Part shown: piece after piece, positions 1-8,927 of the stretch
Layout of the letters: every line of letters starts with the position of its first letter
How positions within the stretch are numbered: position 1 is the stretch's first letter
Assembly: GCA_029213165.1 (NCBI GenBank)
Contig: JARGNO010000023.1
Span: 13,019-55,697, forward strand
Direction: 5' to 3'
DNA: 42,679 nt
Origin: Minwuia sp.
Lineage (GTDB): Bacteria > Pseudomonadota > Alphaproteobacteria > Minwuiales > Minwuiaceae
Program-made: the position numbers and the translations under genes
Notes under the pieces: generated by a model
Database searches by the model: none
What the model was told of the DNA's origin: nothing
What the model saw: only the letters and a program-made list of their open reading frames with translations

Positions 1-1194
1 GCGGTTCCGGTGCTGACGGCCGGTGTCGAAATTCATGCCAATATCATTGATCAGATTGTCCATGGGCGTTCCGTGCCGGAAGCAGGCGATACCCAACGCT
101 GGCTGATCATCATCCTTGTCGCGTTCCTTGGCGCGCTGCTTGGCGTTCTCGAGATGTCGATGGCAGTGCGCCTTCTTGGCGTGATCGTGCTGGCAGGCGG
201 ATATGGTTTCCTTGTCTGGTACTCGGCGATCAGCAACTGGCCCCTGCTTCCCGCCTCCCGTCCGGTGGCGATCCTGGTCATGGCGTTCGTGGCGACGACG
301 ACACTCCGTGCCTATATCGCGCGCCGCGACGGGCGCTTCATCCGTGATGCCTTCTCCCAATATCTGGCACCGGCACTGGTCGATGAACTGACCCGACACC
401 CCGAACGGCTGAAGGTGGGGGGCGAGCGGAAGGAGATGAGCTTCCTGTTCTCCGACATCGCCGGTTTCACGGGACTCAGCGAGCGTCTGGAACCGGAACG
501 TCTGTCGAGCCTGCTGAACGGATACCTCGACGGCATGAGCGAGATCGTGCTGAAGCATGGCGGCACGATCGACAAGTTCATCGGAGATGCTGTGGTGGCG
601 CTGTTCGGTGCGCCGGCGGCGATGGATGATCACGCGATGCGGGCCATTCGATGTGCCATCGAGATGGACGGCTTTTCAGAGCGTTACAGGGTCGAGAATG
701 CCGACGTGTCGATGGGGATCACGCGTATCGGTGTTCACAGTGGTGATGCCATTGTCGGCAATTTCGGAGGGGCCAATCGTTTCGATTACACGGCCATGGG
801 CGACTCGATGAACATCGCCGCCCGGCTGGAGGCGGCGAACAAGCACTTCGGCACCCGCGTGGCGGTCAGTGAAGCATCCCTTTCGCGGGCTTTTCCCGGG
901 CCGGTGAAAGATGATCTGGCGCTGGACGGTGCCACAATTCTGCCAATCGGGAATGTGATCCTGAAGGGAAAGAAGCAGCCAGTGACCATCTATACCTGCC
1001 TGCGCGATACTGGGGCTGCGCTTGCGGCGAACTACCGGAATGCCTATGTCGCACTGGATGTCGATACGGCCCGGGCTGCTGCACTGCTGACTGCAATCGA
1101 CGAAGGTCAGGCGGTCCATCCGCTGGCGGCACTGCATCTGCGGCGACTTGGCGCCGGTGAGACCGGTGCGACCTTCGAACTGCTAGAGAAGTAA
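1..1194 (+). CDS. CHASE2-domain adenylate/guanylate cyclase (5' end outside window)
   Basis: This is the C-terminal part of a membrane class III nucleotidyl cyclase. The reading frame is open from base 1, so the start lies upstream. The first residues (GVEIHANIIDQI) match the end of a CHASE2 extracellular sensor domain. Three hydrophobic segments follow, encoded at about 97-160, 169-235 and 262-300, then a cytoplasmic cyclase domain from about 430. The two metal-binding aspartates are in FSDIAGFT (about 448-471) and IGDAVVALF (about 583-609). A Lys in DKFIGD and a Thr in DYTAMGD fit adenine recognition, and Asn and Arg in NIAARLE fit transition-state stabilisation. It should therefore be active and make cAMP from ATP in response to a periplasmic signal. 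ATP specificity is inferred from residues only. The next gene encodes a secreted protein on the same strand, 70 nt away. Confidence 0.9.
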   Translation, partial: AVPVLTAGVEIHANIIDQIVHGRSVPEAGDTQRWLIIILVAFLGALLGVLEMSMAVRLLGVIVLAGGYGFLVWYSAISNWPLLPASRPVAILVMAFVATTTLRAYIARRDGRFIRDAFSQYLAPALVDELTRHPERLKVGGERKEMSFLFSDIAGFTGLSERLEPERLSSLLNGYLDGMSEIVLKHGGTIDKFIGDAVVALFGAPAAMDDHAMRAIRCAIEMDGFSERYRVENADVSMGITRIGVHSGDAIVGNFGGANRFDYTAMGDSMNIAARLEAANKHFGTRVAVSEASLSRAFPGPVKDDLALDGATILPIGNVILKGKKQPVTIYTCLRDTGAALAANYRNAYVALDVDTARAAALLTAIDEGQAVHPLAALHLRRLGAGETGATFELLEK

Positions 1195-1264
1195 ACGTGA
1201 CCGTTGTACGTGAATTTGCGGTGGAGTTCGGATATATTGCCGCTCGGGTCTGGGATAAAGTGTG

Positions 1265-2035
1265 ATGGATATGAAAAAAGTGAATCTATTTGGAAATCGA
1301 CGGGCGCTGGGATTTGTCCTGGCCGCCCTGATTGCAATCACGGCGTGGGCACCACATGCGCACGCGGCTGATGTGATTGTCCTTGATTCAACCATCTCTG
1401 CGTTTTCACCGGGAACATCCTTGCCGGCAAATGCCTACGTGGACATTCCTGAGGGCGGAAGCATCAGTCTGATGGACAGTGCCGGGGGCACGCGGGTCCT
1501 GCGCGGTCCCTATACCGGTGCAGTGGCGTCCGATGCGCCTGCGGGTGATGGTGGCGTCATGTCCATGCTCGGACAGCTGGTGAAGGAAGACGAGCGGGAG
1601 CGTTCCCAGCTCGGGGCAGTGCGCGCGTTTTCCAAGGATGACCTGCTGCGTGACCCGCTTGCCATCGATGTCTCGCGCAATACCACATTCTGTCTGCCGC
1701 CTGCTGCCAGCCCGAAGTTCTGGCGTCCCGGTTCGCTTGACCGCGACACCCGGTTTTCCGTCAAGGACTGGTCGAGCTCGGATGAGCCGCTGGTTGCTTA
1801 CTGGCGCAAGGGTGACCGGGAACTCGGCTGGCCGCCGACGCTTTCCACAGCCGATGGCACGACCTTCCTGATGAAGGTTGAGGCCGCGCGTTCTGCCGCC
1901 GAAGTCACCATCCTGAAGGTTCCGGAGAATGTGGGCGGCGACCTGGAGACCATCGTCTGGATGGCCCAGCACGGCTGCCGCGAACAGGCACGCCGCATGG
2001 TCGGCAGCATTCGCTCACCTGCGGAAACACAATAG
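1265..2035 (+). CDS. secreted protein of unknown function next to the CHASE2 cyclase
   Basis: A protein of about 256 residues with a clear Sec signal peptide: a basic start (MKKVNLFGNRR), a hydrophobic core and a probable cleavage after AHA, giving a mature start ADVIVLDS. The first mature section, with a VDIPEGG turn and LRGPYTG, resembles the small beta-rich FecR-type fold often encoded beside CHASE2 cyclases; this is a weak likeness by eye. The C-terminal third contains two Cys (CLPP and HGC). Possible starts are GTG 1262, ATG 1265 and ATG 1271, and none has a strong ribosome binding site. It follows the cyclase on the same strand, so it may be a periplasmic partner or ligand-binding modulator of it. 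That role is inference. Function unknown. Confidence 0.75.
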   Translation: MDMKKVNLFGNRRALGFVLAALIAITAWAPHAHAADVIVLDSTISAFSPGTSLPANAYVDIPEGGSISLMDSAGGTRVLRGPYTGAVASDAPAGDGGVMSMLGQLVKEDERERSQLGAVRAFSKDDLLRDPLAIDVSRNTTFCLPPAASPKFWRPGSLDRDTRFSVKDWSSSDEPLVAYWRKGDRELGWPPTLSTADGTTFLMKVEAARSAAEVTILKVPENVGGDLETIVWMAQHGCREQARRMVGSIRSPAETQ

Positions 2036-2160
2036 ATCGTTCCATCAGATGATGGAATCGCACCGGCCCGCTCCCCCACCCGGCCACCTGTTCAGCATGA
2101 CCGATTGGGTGGCGGGGTGGGGGAGCGGGCCGGTGCCGCAATGAAACAGTCGAACGATCT
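2034..2160. repeat. nested inverted repeat between convergent genes
   Basis: Three sets of inverted arms are nested in 127 bp. The outer arms are 9 bp (2034-2042 and 2152-2160), and the main inner arms are 22 bp and perfectly complementary (2060-2081 and 2115-2136). A separate 8-bp palindrome with a 2-nt loop lies at 2040-2057. The 33-nt central loop can pair further with a bulge. Neither strand shows a T-tract after the stems, so it is not a standard intrinsic terminator, although its place between convergent genes would suit a bidirectional one. It may instead be a small palindromic repeat element. Confidence 0.7.
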
Positions 2161-2187
2161 GGTTTCTGACGAACTGCCTTCAGGGTA

Positions 2188-2215
2188 ACGCCGTACGGGA
2201 TCGCCCGTCCGGCGT
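2188..2215 (-). terminator. terminator-like hairpin directly after the flavoprotein stop codon
   Basis: Twelve-base arms (2188-2199 and 2204-2215) pair with one mismatch around a 4-nt loop, starting at the base next to the TGA stop of the minus-strand gene. No T-run follows, so intrinsic termination is not assured. It may act as a 3' mRNA stabiliser. Confidence 0.4.
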
Positions 2216-4666
2216 TCAGCCTTTCGTGCGTGTTGCCTGCGGATCGTACAGGGGCCGTAGGGAGGCGCGCGCCGGGAAGCGCCTGCCGGCAATCTCGATC
2301 TCGTATTCCGACTGCAGCAGTTCCCGGGTTTCCTGACCCGCGCAGGGTACGTATCCCATCCCGACCGTGCCCCCGAGCGTGTGTCCATAGGCACCCGACG
2401 TGATCGTGCCGACGATCCGGCCATCGCGCACGATTGCCTCGTTGTGGAAGATCATTGCCGCCGGATCGGTAACGAGAAACTGCAGCAGGCGTCGCTCCAG
2501 CCCTTGCTCGCGCTTTCTCAGCACCGCTTCGCGACCGATGAATGGTCCCTTGTCCGTTCGCACCGCAAACCCGAGGCCGGCTTCGAGGACATGATCCTCA
2601 TCTGTGATGTCGTGACCGAAGTGGCGAAATCCCTTCTCCATGCGGCATGAATCCATGGCGTGCAGGCCGCAGAGGCGCAGGTCATGCTGTTGCCCGGCCT
2701 GTTGCAACACTTCCAGCACGTGCATGGCCATCTCGGTCGAGACATAGAGCTCGTATCCATGCTCGCCGACGTAGGAGATGCGATGTGCCCGCGCCAGCGC
2801 CATCCCGATCTCGATCTGACGGGCTGTTCCGAATGGCTGGACCGCATCGGAGAAATCCTCCGGTGAACATGCTTGCAGCACTGCGCGGGCGTTCGGTCCC
2901 ATCAGGCAGACCACGGCCTCCGCCGCCGTCACGTCGGTGACGGTCACATGCAGGTCAGGGTCAAGTTGACGGTGCAGCCATGCCATGTCCCGCACCAGCG
3001 TCGCGCCCGGAACCACCAGCAGGAATGCGGTCTCGGAGAGGCGCGTGACTGTCAGGTCCGACTCGATTCCTCCACGCGGGTTCAGCATCTGTGTGTAGAC
3101 GATGCGCCCCGCTGCAACATCCATCTGGTTGGCCATGACATGCTGCAGGAAGGGCAGGGCATCGCGGCCTTCCACCCTGACCTTGCCGAAGGACGACATG
3201 TCATACAGTCCGGCCCCCTCCCGCAGACTCCGGTGTTCGCGCGCCTGGCTGGCGAACCAGTTCTGGCGATGCCAGTCATGCTGGTAACGGGCTGTCTCGT
3301 CCGGTTCGGCAAACCAGTTGGCGCGCTCCCACCCCGCAGCCTCACCGAAGACGGCACCCTGTGCAGCGAGTGCGGTGTGTAGCGGGGAGCGGCGGATGCC
3401 CCGCGCGGTATCCGGCTGGCGATAGGGATAGTGGTCGGCGTAGAGCAGGCCCAGGCTTTCACTCACCCGCTCCCGCAGATAGCTTCGGTTGCGCTGAAAC
3501 GGCTGCGCGCGGCGGATGTCGACTTCCCAGAGGTCGAAGGGCGGCTCCCCCTCCGCGATCCAGTGCGCCAGTGCGAAACCAGCCCCGCCTGACGAGACGA
3601 TACCAATCGAATTGTACCCGGCAGCCACCCAATAGCCTTTCAGTTCCGGCGCTTCGCCCAGGTAGTAGCGGTCATCCGGTGTGAAGCTCTCCGGCCCGTT
3701 GAAGAAGGTATGGATGCCTGCCTTCTCCAGCAGGGGCATGCGGTTCACTGCCGTGGTGAAGATCGGTTCGAAATGATCGAAATCCTCCGGCAACTGATCG
3801 AAGCAGAAATCCTCCGGGATGCCGTTCATGCCCCAGGGCTTGGCCCTTGGCTCGAATGCCCCGAGCATCAGCTTGCCCGCGTCTTCCTTGAAGTAGGCGT
3901 GCTCGTCCGGCACCCGCAATACCGGCAACCGCCCCAGTCCGGCCACGGGTTCCGTCACCAGATAGAAGTGTTCGCAGGCATGCAGCGGCAGGGTGACACC
4001 GGACATGGTGGCGAACTCCCGGCCCCACATACCGGCGCAATTGATGACCACATCGGTGGCGGTACGTCCAGGCTCGCCGTCCATCTCCCATGTCACGGCG
4101 CTGACCTGTCCGGCTGCGACCTCGACACCCGTCACCTTCACGTGCTCGATCACCGTCGCGCCTGCCATCCGCGCACCGCGCGCCAGTGCCAGCGCGATGT
4201 TGCCCGGATCGCACTGGCCGTCGCCGGGCAGATGCACGCCCGCTGTCACGCCGTTCGTATTGAGATGGGGATAGAGCGCCTTGATCTCGTTCGGCGAGAT
4301 CTCGTGCACCTCCACGTCGAAAGCCCGGGCCAGCGTGGCCTGACGCAGGATCTCGGCGCGGCGATGCTCGGTCAGGGCCACGGTGATCGACCCGTTCTGG
4401 CGCATGCCGGTGGCGATGCCTGTTTCCGCCTCCAGCTTCGTGTAGAGATCAGCCGAATATTTCGCCAGCCGGGTCATGTTGCGGGATGCGCGCAATTGCC
4501 CGATCAGACCGGCGGCATGCCAGGTCGTGCCACTGGTCAGTTGCTGGCGTTCCAGCAGCACGATTTCCGACCAGCCCAGCTTTGCCAGATGGTAGGCCAC
4601 CGAACAGCCGGAGACGCCGCCGCCAACAATGACGGCGCGGGCATTTTCCGGCGGGCGCGCACTCAT
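2216..4666 (-). CDS. FAD-dependent dimethylglycine/sarcosine dehydrogenase-like protein (DAO-GcvT fusion)
   Basis: An 816-residue flavoenzyme with the layout of dimethylglycine and sarcosine dehydrogenases: an N-terminal DAO-type FAD domain (about 10-370), a short FAO_M-like link (about 370-430), and GcvT and GcvT-C folate-binding domains (about 430-800). The dinucleotide motif is GGGVSG at 15-20. H50 in TSGTTWHAAG matches the His that carries covalent FAD in this family. The expected reaction is oxidative N-demethylation of a methylated glycine, with the C1 unit passed to tetrahydrofolate. Alphaproteobacteria carry many paralogues, so the substrate cannot be named. I chose the ATG at 4666 because homology begins there and because it overlaps the TGA of the upstream VOC gene by 4 nt (4663-4666), implying translational coupling. 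The longer frame up to 4816 lies inside that gene. Confidence 0.9.
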   Translation of the reverse strand: MSARPPENARAVIVGGGVSGCSVAYHLAKLGWSEIVLLERQQLTSGTTWHAAGLIGQLRASRNMTRLAKYSADLYTKLEAETGIATGMRQNGSITVALTEHRRAEILRQATLARAFDVEVHEISPNEIKALYPHLNTNGVTAGVHLPGDGQCDPGNIALALARGARMAGATVIEHVKVTGVEVAAGQVSAVTWEMDGEPGRTATDVVINCAGMWGREFATMSGVTLPLHACEHFYLVTEPVAGLGRLPVLRVPDEHAYFKEDAGKLMLGAFEPRAKPWGMNGIPEDFCFDQLPEDFDHFEPIFTTAVNRMPLLEKAGIHTFFNGPESFTPDDRYYLGEAPELKGYWVAAGYNSIGIVSSGGAGFALAHWIAEGEPPFDLWEVDIRRAQPFQRNRSYLRERVSESLGLLYADHYPYRQPDTARGIRRSPLHTALAAQGAVFGEAAGWERANWFAEPDETARYQHDWHRQNWFASQAREHRSLREGAGLYDMSSFGKVRVEGRDALPFLQHVMANQMDVAAGRIVYTQMLNPRGGIESDLTVTRLSETAFLLVVPGATLVRDMAWLHRQLDPDLHVTVTDVTAAEAVVCLMGPNARAVLQACSPEDFSDAVQPFGTARQIEIGMALARAHRISYVGEHGYELYVSTEMAMHVLEVLQQAGQQHDLRLCGLHAMDSCRMEKGFRHFGHDITDEDHVLEAGLGFAVRTDKGPFIGREAVLRKREQGLERRLLQFLVTDPAAMIFHNEAIVRDGRIVGTITSGAYGHTLGGTVGMGYVPCAGQETRELLQSEYEIEIAGRRFPARASLRPLYDPQATRTKG

Positions 4667-5064
4667 TCGGCGCCCTCCGGCCCATCGCAGACCACGCAGA
4701 GCTTGTTGCCCTCCCGGTCCCGGAAGTAGGCACCATAGTAATCCGGATGATAATGCGGCCTCAGTCCGGGTTCCCCCTCCGAGGTGCCGCCGTTGGCCAG
4801 AGCCAGCCTGTGGCAATCATCGACCATGGAGCGGGTCTCGGCCAGGAAAGCGGTCATCTGCCCATTGCCCGGTGATGCCGGCTTGCCGTCGAAGGGGCGT
4901 CCGATGACCAGCAACGGACGGAATCCCTCGCCCTTGTTCCAGGCTGCCCAACAGTTCTCGGCGTCACTGAAGCGAAGCGTCAGTCCCAGCGCCCCGGCCA
5001 GGGGCTGGTAGAAGGCCATGGCGCCCTCGAAATCATTGATCCCTATGAAGATGTGGGAATACAT
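4663..5064 (-). CDS. VOC (glyoxalase/bleomycin resistance) superfamily protein
   Basis: A 133-residue single VOC-fold protein. It begins MYSHIFIGI, giving the N-terminal metal-ligand His of the family, and ends with the typical strand YGAYFRDREGNKL. Length and pattern match small glyoxalase-like proteins of proteobacteria, whose substrates are mostly unknown. The ATG at 5064 fits the family start and has AGGGCGG just upstream, though the spacing is tight. An ATG at 5100 in the same frame is possible. Its stop overlaps the start of the DMGDH-like gene by 4 nt, so the two form one transcript. It may act on a product or side product of that dehydrogenase, but that is inferred from coupling alone. 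Confidence 0.85.
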   Translation of the reverse strand: MYSHIFIGINDFEGAMAFYQPLAGALGLTLRFSDAENCWAAWNKGEGFRPLLVIGRPFDGKPASPGNGQMTAFLAETRSMVDDCHRLALANGGTSEGEPGLRPHYHPDYYGAYFRDREGNKLCVVCDGPEGAE

Positions 5065-5235
5065 CCGCCCTGGCCCCCTGTGCACATGTTCTGCCGTCAT
5101 CGCGAGGATGCGGGTGATCCGGCACCCGCGCAAGGCAGGGGTGATCGAAGGTCACGGCCACTTCCCACGGGGCAGAAGCGCGGTCATGATGCGCGTCAGG
5201 GATACATGGCGACGATATCGGGGGAGGACGCGGCA

Positions 5236-8200
5236 ATGGCCGAGCTGGCAAAGGTGTCACTGGACGACAAGTACACGGTCGAAAGTGGCCGGATCTATCT
5301 GACCGGCGTCCAGGCGCTCGTCCGTCTGCCGATGATGCAGCGTCAGCGCGATCTCGCAAACGGCTTGAACACGGGCGGCTTCATCTCCGGCTATCGCGGC
5401 TCTCCGCTGGGCCAGTACGACGCGGCGCTGTGGGGGGCGAAGCAGTACCTGGCGGAGAACAATATCCATTTCCAGCCCGGCCTGAACGAGGATCTGGGCG
5501 TCACGGCGGTCTGGGGCAGCCAGCAGACCAACCTGTTCCCGAAGGCGACCGTCGATGGTGTCTTCGGCATCTGGTATGGCAAGGGGCCGGGCGTTGACCG
5601 ATCCCTCGACGCCCTGAAGCATGGCAACTCTGCCGGTTCATCCAAGCACGGTGGCGTGCTGGTGCTGGCCGGGGATGACCACGGCTGCCAATCCTCCACC
5701 CTGCCGCATCAGTCGGAACAGGTGTTCGAGGCCGCGATGATCCCGGTGCTGAACCCGGCAAGCGTGCAGGAATATCTGGATCTCGGCATGTTGGGCTTCG
5801 CCATGTCGCGCTATTCCGGGACCTGGACCGCGTTCAAGGCGATCTCCGAGACCGTGGAAAGCAGCGCCTCCGTCCATGTCGATCCCAACCGGCTCGATAT
5901 CCGGATGCCAACGGATTTCGAGATGCCTGCGGGCGGGCTGAACATCCGCCTGGGTGACGCGCCAATGGTGCAGGAAGCCCGCCTGATGGGTCCGAAGATG
6001 GAGGCTGTGGCCGCCTTCGCCCGCGCCAACCACTTCGACCGTATCGTGCATGAGCCGACCCGGCCCGCGCGCATCGGCATCATGGCGACGGGCAAGGGCT
6101 ATCTGGATCTGCGTCAGGCCCTGGCTGACCTGGGTCTGCCGGAAGACCGTCTGAACGAGATGGGCGTGCGCATCTACAAGGTCGCCCTGACCTGGCCGCT
6201 GGAACGCGAAGGGGCGCTGAAGTTTGCCGAGGGGCTGGAAGAAGTCATCGTGGTGGAGGAGAAACGCGGGTTGATCGAGGATCAGCTGATGAAGCTGCTC
6301 TATCACGTCCCGGCGGACCGCCGCCCGAGCGTGGTTGGCAAGACCGACGAGCGCGGCAAGCCCCTGATGCCTTCCACCGGGGAACTCTCGCCGACGATGG
6401 TGGCGCGCGCAATCGCGGAGCGGCTGCGTCAGCGCGACCTGACCGATTCGGCGATGGAACAGCGGCTCGCCCGGATCGAAGCCAAGGAGGCTGCGCTTGC
6501 CGCCCCGCCGCCGAAGACCATGCGGACGCCGTTCTTCTGTTCCGGCTGCCCGCACAACAGCTCCACCAAGGTGCCGGATGGCAGCCGCGCCGGGGCTGGT
6601 ATCGGCTGTCACGGCATGGCGATCTGGATGCCGGAACGCCGCACCCAGACCATGACCCACATGGGCGCGGAAGGCGTCACCTGGGTCGGCCAGTCGCCGT
6701 TCACGGAGGAAGAGCATATCTTCCAGAACCTGGGCGATGGCACCTACTACCATTCCGGCCTGCTGGCCATCCGCGCCGCCTCCGCCGCCGGTGTGAACAT
6801 CACCTACAAGATCCTCTACAACGACGCCGTCGCCATGACCGGCGGGCAGCCGCATGACGGCACGTTGACGGTCTGGGACATTTCCCTGCAGGTCCATGCG
6901 GAGGGGGCGAAGCGGGTCGTCGTTGTCACCGATGAACCCGACAAGTACCCCAGTGGTCTGCATTGGGCGCCGGGCCTGACCATTCACCATCGCGATGAAC
7001 TGGATCAGGTACAGCGCGAACTGCGGGCAACGCCGGGCCTGACGGTGCTGATCTATGACCAGACCTGTGCCGCGGAGAAACGTCGCCGCCGCAAGCGTGG
7101 CACCTTCCCCGATCCGGCCAAGCGCGTCTTCATCAACGAGGAAGTCTGCGAGGGCTGTGGCGACTGCTCCACCCAGTCCAACTGTGTCTCCGTGAAGCCG
7201 CTGGATACCGATCTCGGCCGCAAGCGGCGCATCGACCAGTCCGACTGCAACAAGGACTTCTCCTGCCTGAAGGGCTTCTGCCCCAGCTTCGTCACCATCG
7301 AGGGGGGCGGTGTCCGCAAGGGCCGGAAGCCGAGCCTGAAACTGGTGGGTGACGGTGCCGATCCCTTCGCCGATCTGCCCTTGCCGAAGGTGCGCGACCT
7401 GACGGAACCCTACGGCATCCTGATCACCGGCATCGGCGGTACCGGTGTGATCACCGTCGGCGCGCTGATCGGCATGGCGGCGCATCTGGAGGGGAAGGGT
7501 GCGACAGCACTCGACTTCACCGGACTGGCGCAGAAGAACGGCGCGGTGATGAGCCATGTGCGGCTGGCACCGAGGCCGGAGGATCTCTACTCCGTGCGCA
7601 TCTCCGCCGGTGGCTCCAATCTGGTGCTCGGTTGCGACATGGTGGTTGCGGCCAGCCCCAATGCCATCGCAACGATGGAGCAGGGTGTCACCCGTGCGGT
7701 GCTGAACAGTGCCTTGCAGCCGACCGCGGCCTTCGTCACCAACAACGACATGGACCTGGGGGAGAAGGAGACGGTGGACCGCCTGGTGGAGGCGCTGGGC
7801 GACGACCATGCGGACTTCATCTCGGCCACCAACCTGGCGACGGCGATCATGGGCGATTCCATTGCCGCCAACCTGTTCCTGCTCGGCTTCGCCTGGCAGA
7901 AGGGGCTGGTGCCGCTGTCCTTCGATGCACTGGACGAGGCCATTGCGATCAACAATGTCGCGGTCGCGATGAACCGCCAGAGCTTTGCCTGGGGTCGCCT
8001 GGCCGCGCATGACATGGCGGCGGTGGAAAAGGCCGCTGCACCCCGCATCGCCGCCCCGGCGCGCCGTGAACTGACGCTGGAGGAAACGGTTGCAGACCGT
8101 GTGGAACGGCTGACCGCCTACCAGAACTCAGCCTACGCTGATCGCTATCGGCAGTTCGTCGACAGGGCGATCCAGGCCGAGAAGTCAAAGGCGTCCGGCC

Positions 8201-8733
8201 GCGATGGACTGGGGCTGGCAGTCGCCCGTTCGCTCTACAAGCTGATGGCCTACAAGGACGAGTATGAAGTCGCACGGCTCTACACGGACCCGGCGTTCAG
8301 GGCGAAGATCAATCGCCAGTTCCAGGGGGACTTCAAGGTGAAGTTCCATCTGGCCCCGCCGATTGCCGCCGCCCGCGACCCGGAGACCGGGGAGTTGAAG
8401 AAGCGCGAGTACGGCCCCTGGATGATGTCCGCCTTTGGCCTGCTGGCGAAGATGAAGGGCTTGCGCGGCACCCGTCTCGACATCTTCGGGCGCACCGAGG
8501 AACGGAAGATGGAACGCCAGCTGATCACCGACTACATGGCGATGATGGAGGAAGTGATGGCCGGTCTGGATCCGTCCAACCACGTGACCGCCCTGCAGAT
8601 CGCCGCCCTGCCGGAACAGATCCGCGGCTTCGGCCACATCAAGGAAGCCAGCGTGGAAGCGGCAAAGGCCCGCCAGTCCGCCCTGCTGCACGCCTTCCGC
8701 CACCCTGAGACACAGGCGGCGGCGGCGCAATAG
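5236..8733 (+). CDS. indolepyruvate:ferredoxin oxidoreductase, fused alpha and beta subunits
   Basis: A 1165-residue fusion of IorA-like and IorB-like parts. It oxidatively decarboxylates aryl pyruvates (indolepyruvate, phenylpyruvate) to aryl acyl-CoA, using thiamine diphosphate and iron-sulfur clusters. The N-terminal pyrimidine-binding section is followed by a Cys-rich FFCSGCPHNSST segment, a TPP-binding region (GIGCHGMAIW to YNDAVAMTGGQPHDG, about 6598-6855) and a ferredoxin-like cluster region with ECs in EEVCEGCGDCSTQSNC and CNKDFSCLKGFC (about 7138-7290). The C-terminal IorB-like domain starts with GILITGIGGTGVITVG (about 7412). I chose ATG 5236 because GGGGGAGG lies 8 nt upstream; ATG 5206 is possible. 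A frame reaching back to 5053 would run into the divergent VOC gene. It stands alone on this strand. Confidence 0.93.
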   Translation: MAELAKVSLDDKYTVESGRIYLTGVQALVRLPMMQRQRDLANGLNTGGFISGYRGSPLGQYDAALWGAKQYLAENNIHFQPGLNEDLGVTAVWGSQQTNLFPKATVDGVFGIWYGKGPGVDRSLDALKHGNSAGSSKHGGVLVLAGDDHGCQSSTLPHQSEQVFEAAMIPVLNPASVQEYLDLGMLGFAMSRYSGTWTAFKAISETVESSASVHVDPNRLDIRMPTDFEMPAGGLNIRLGDAPMVQEARLMGPKMEAVAAFARANHFDRIVHEPTRPARIGIMATGKGYLDLRQALADLGLPEDRLNEMGVRIYKVALTWPLEREGALKFAEGLEEVIVVEEKRGLIEDQLMKLLYHVPADRRPSVVGKTDERGKPLMPSTGELSPTMVARAIAERLRQRDLTDSAMEQRLARIEAKEAALAAPPPKTMRTPFFCSGCPHNSSTKVPDGSRAGAGIGCHGMAIWMPERRTQTMTHMGAEGVTWVGQSPFTEEEHIFQNLGDGTYYHSGLLAIRAASAAGVNITYKILYNDAVAMTGGQPHDGTLTVWDISLQVHAEGAKRVVVVTDEPDKYPSGLHWAPGLTIHHRDELDQVQRELRATPGLTVLIYDQTCAAEKRRRRKRGTFPDPAKRVFINEEVCEGCGDCSTQSNCVSVKPLDTDLGRKRRIDQSDCNKDFSCLKGFCPSFVTIEGGGVRKGRKPSLKLVGDGADPFADLPLPKVRDLTEPYGILITGIGGTGVITVGALIGMAAHLEGKGATALDFTGLAQKNGAVMSHVRLAPRPEDLYSVRISAGGSNLVLGCDMVVAASPNAIATMEQGVTRAVLNSALQPTAAFVTNNDMDLGEKETVDRLVEALGDDHADFISATNLATAIMGDSIAANLFLLGFAWQKGLVPLSFDALDEAIAINNVAVAMNRQSFAWGRLAAHDMAAVEKAAAPRIAAPARRELTLEETVADRVERLTAYQNSAYADRYRQFVDRAIQAEKSKASGRDGLGLAVARSLYKLMAYKDEYEVARLYTDPAFRAKINRQFQGDFKVKFHLAPPIAAARDPETGELKKREYGPWMMSAFGLLAKMKGLRGTRLDIFGRTEERKMERQLITDYMAMMEEVMAGLDPSNHVTALQIAALPEQIRGFGHIKEASVEAAKARQSALLHAFRHPETQAAAAQ

Positions 8734-8737
8734 CTGA

Positions 8738-8774
8738 GGGTTATTGAGTAACCCGCGCAAATGGTGTTTGCGCG
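8738..8774 (+). terminator. tandem hairpins after the indolepyruvate oxidoreductase gene
   Basis: Two stem-loops follow the TAG stop. One has 6-bp arms (8738-8743 and 8749-8754) with a 5-nt loop. The second has 8-bp arms (8754-8761 and 8767-8774) with a 5-nt loop. No T-run follows. They probably mark the transcript end or protect it from 3' decay. Confidence 0.4.
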
Positions 8775-8793
8775 AGGTATTGGCAGATTGGAT

Positions 8794-8879
8794 GACGCCG
8801 CCGCCGGGCCTGACCCGGTGGCCCAGGGGGGCCGCACGAACGCGAGCAACTGGACACCCGGGTCAAGCCCGGGTGAGGC
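8794..8879. repeat. 86-bp direct repeat, copy 1
   Basis: First of two 86-bp copies that differ at 5 positions by my count (about 94% identity). Each unit holds two small palindromes: a CCGGG/CCCGG hairpin near its start, and CACCCGGG-TCAAG-CCCGGGTG near its end. No coding potential was recognised. With the second copy it fills most of the 313-bp gap 8734-9046; the remaining 48 bp between copies show nothing notable. Confidence 0.85.
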
Positions 8880-8927
8880 ATGGAGTGGTGAGGGGACGGT
8901 CGCGTCTCCGGCAGATCCACGATAACA

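Noticed and set aside
1929-2144. Plus-strand frame of 71 residues across the nested inverted repeat
   Set aside because: It shadows the secreted-protein gene and then reads through the palindrome; no ribosome binding site.
5638-8010. 790-residue open frame antisense to the indolepyruvate oxidoreductase gene
   Set aside because: High GC leaves few stops in the opposite frames. The translation is His/Arg/Gln-rich without family motifs, and the plus-strand gene explains the region fully.
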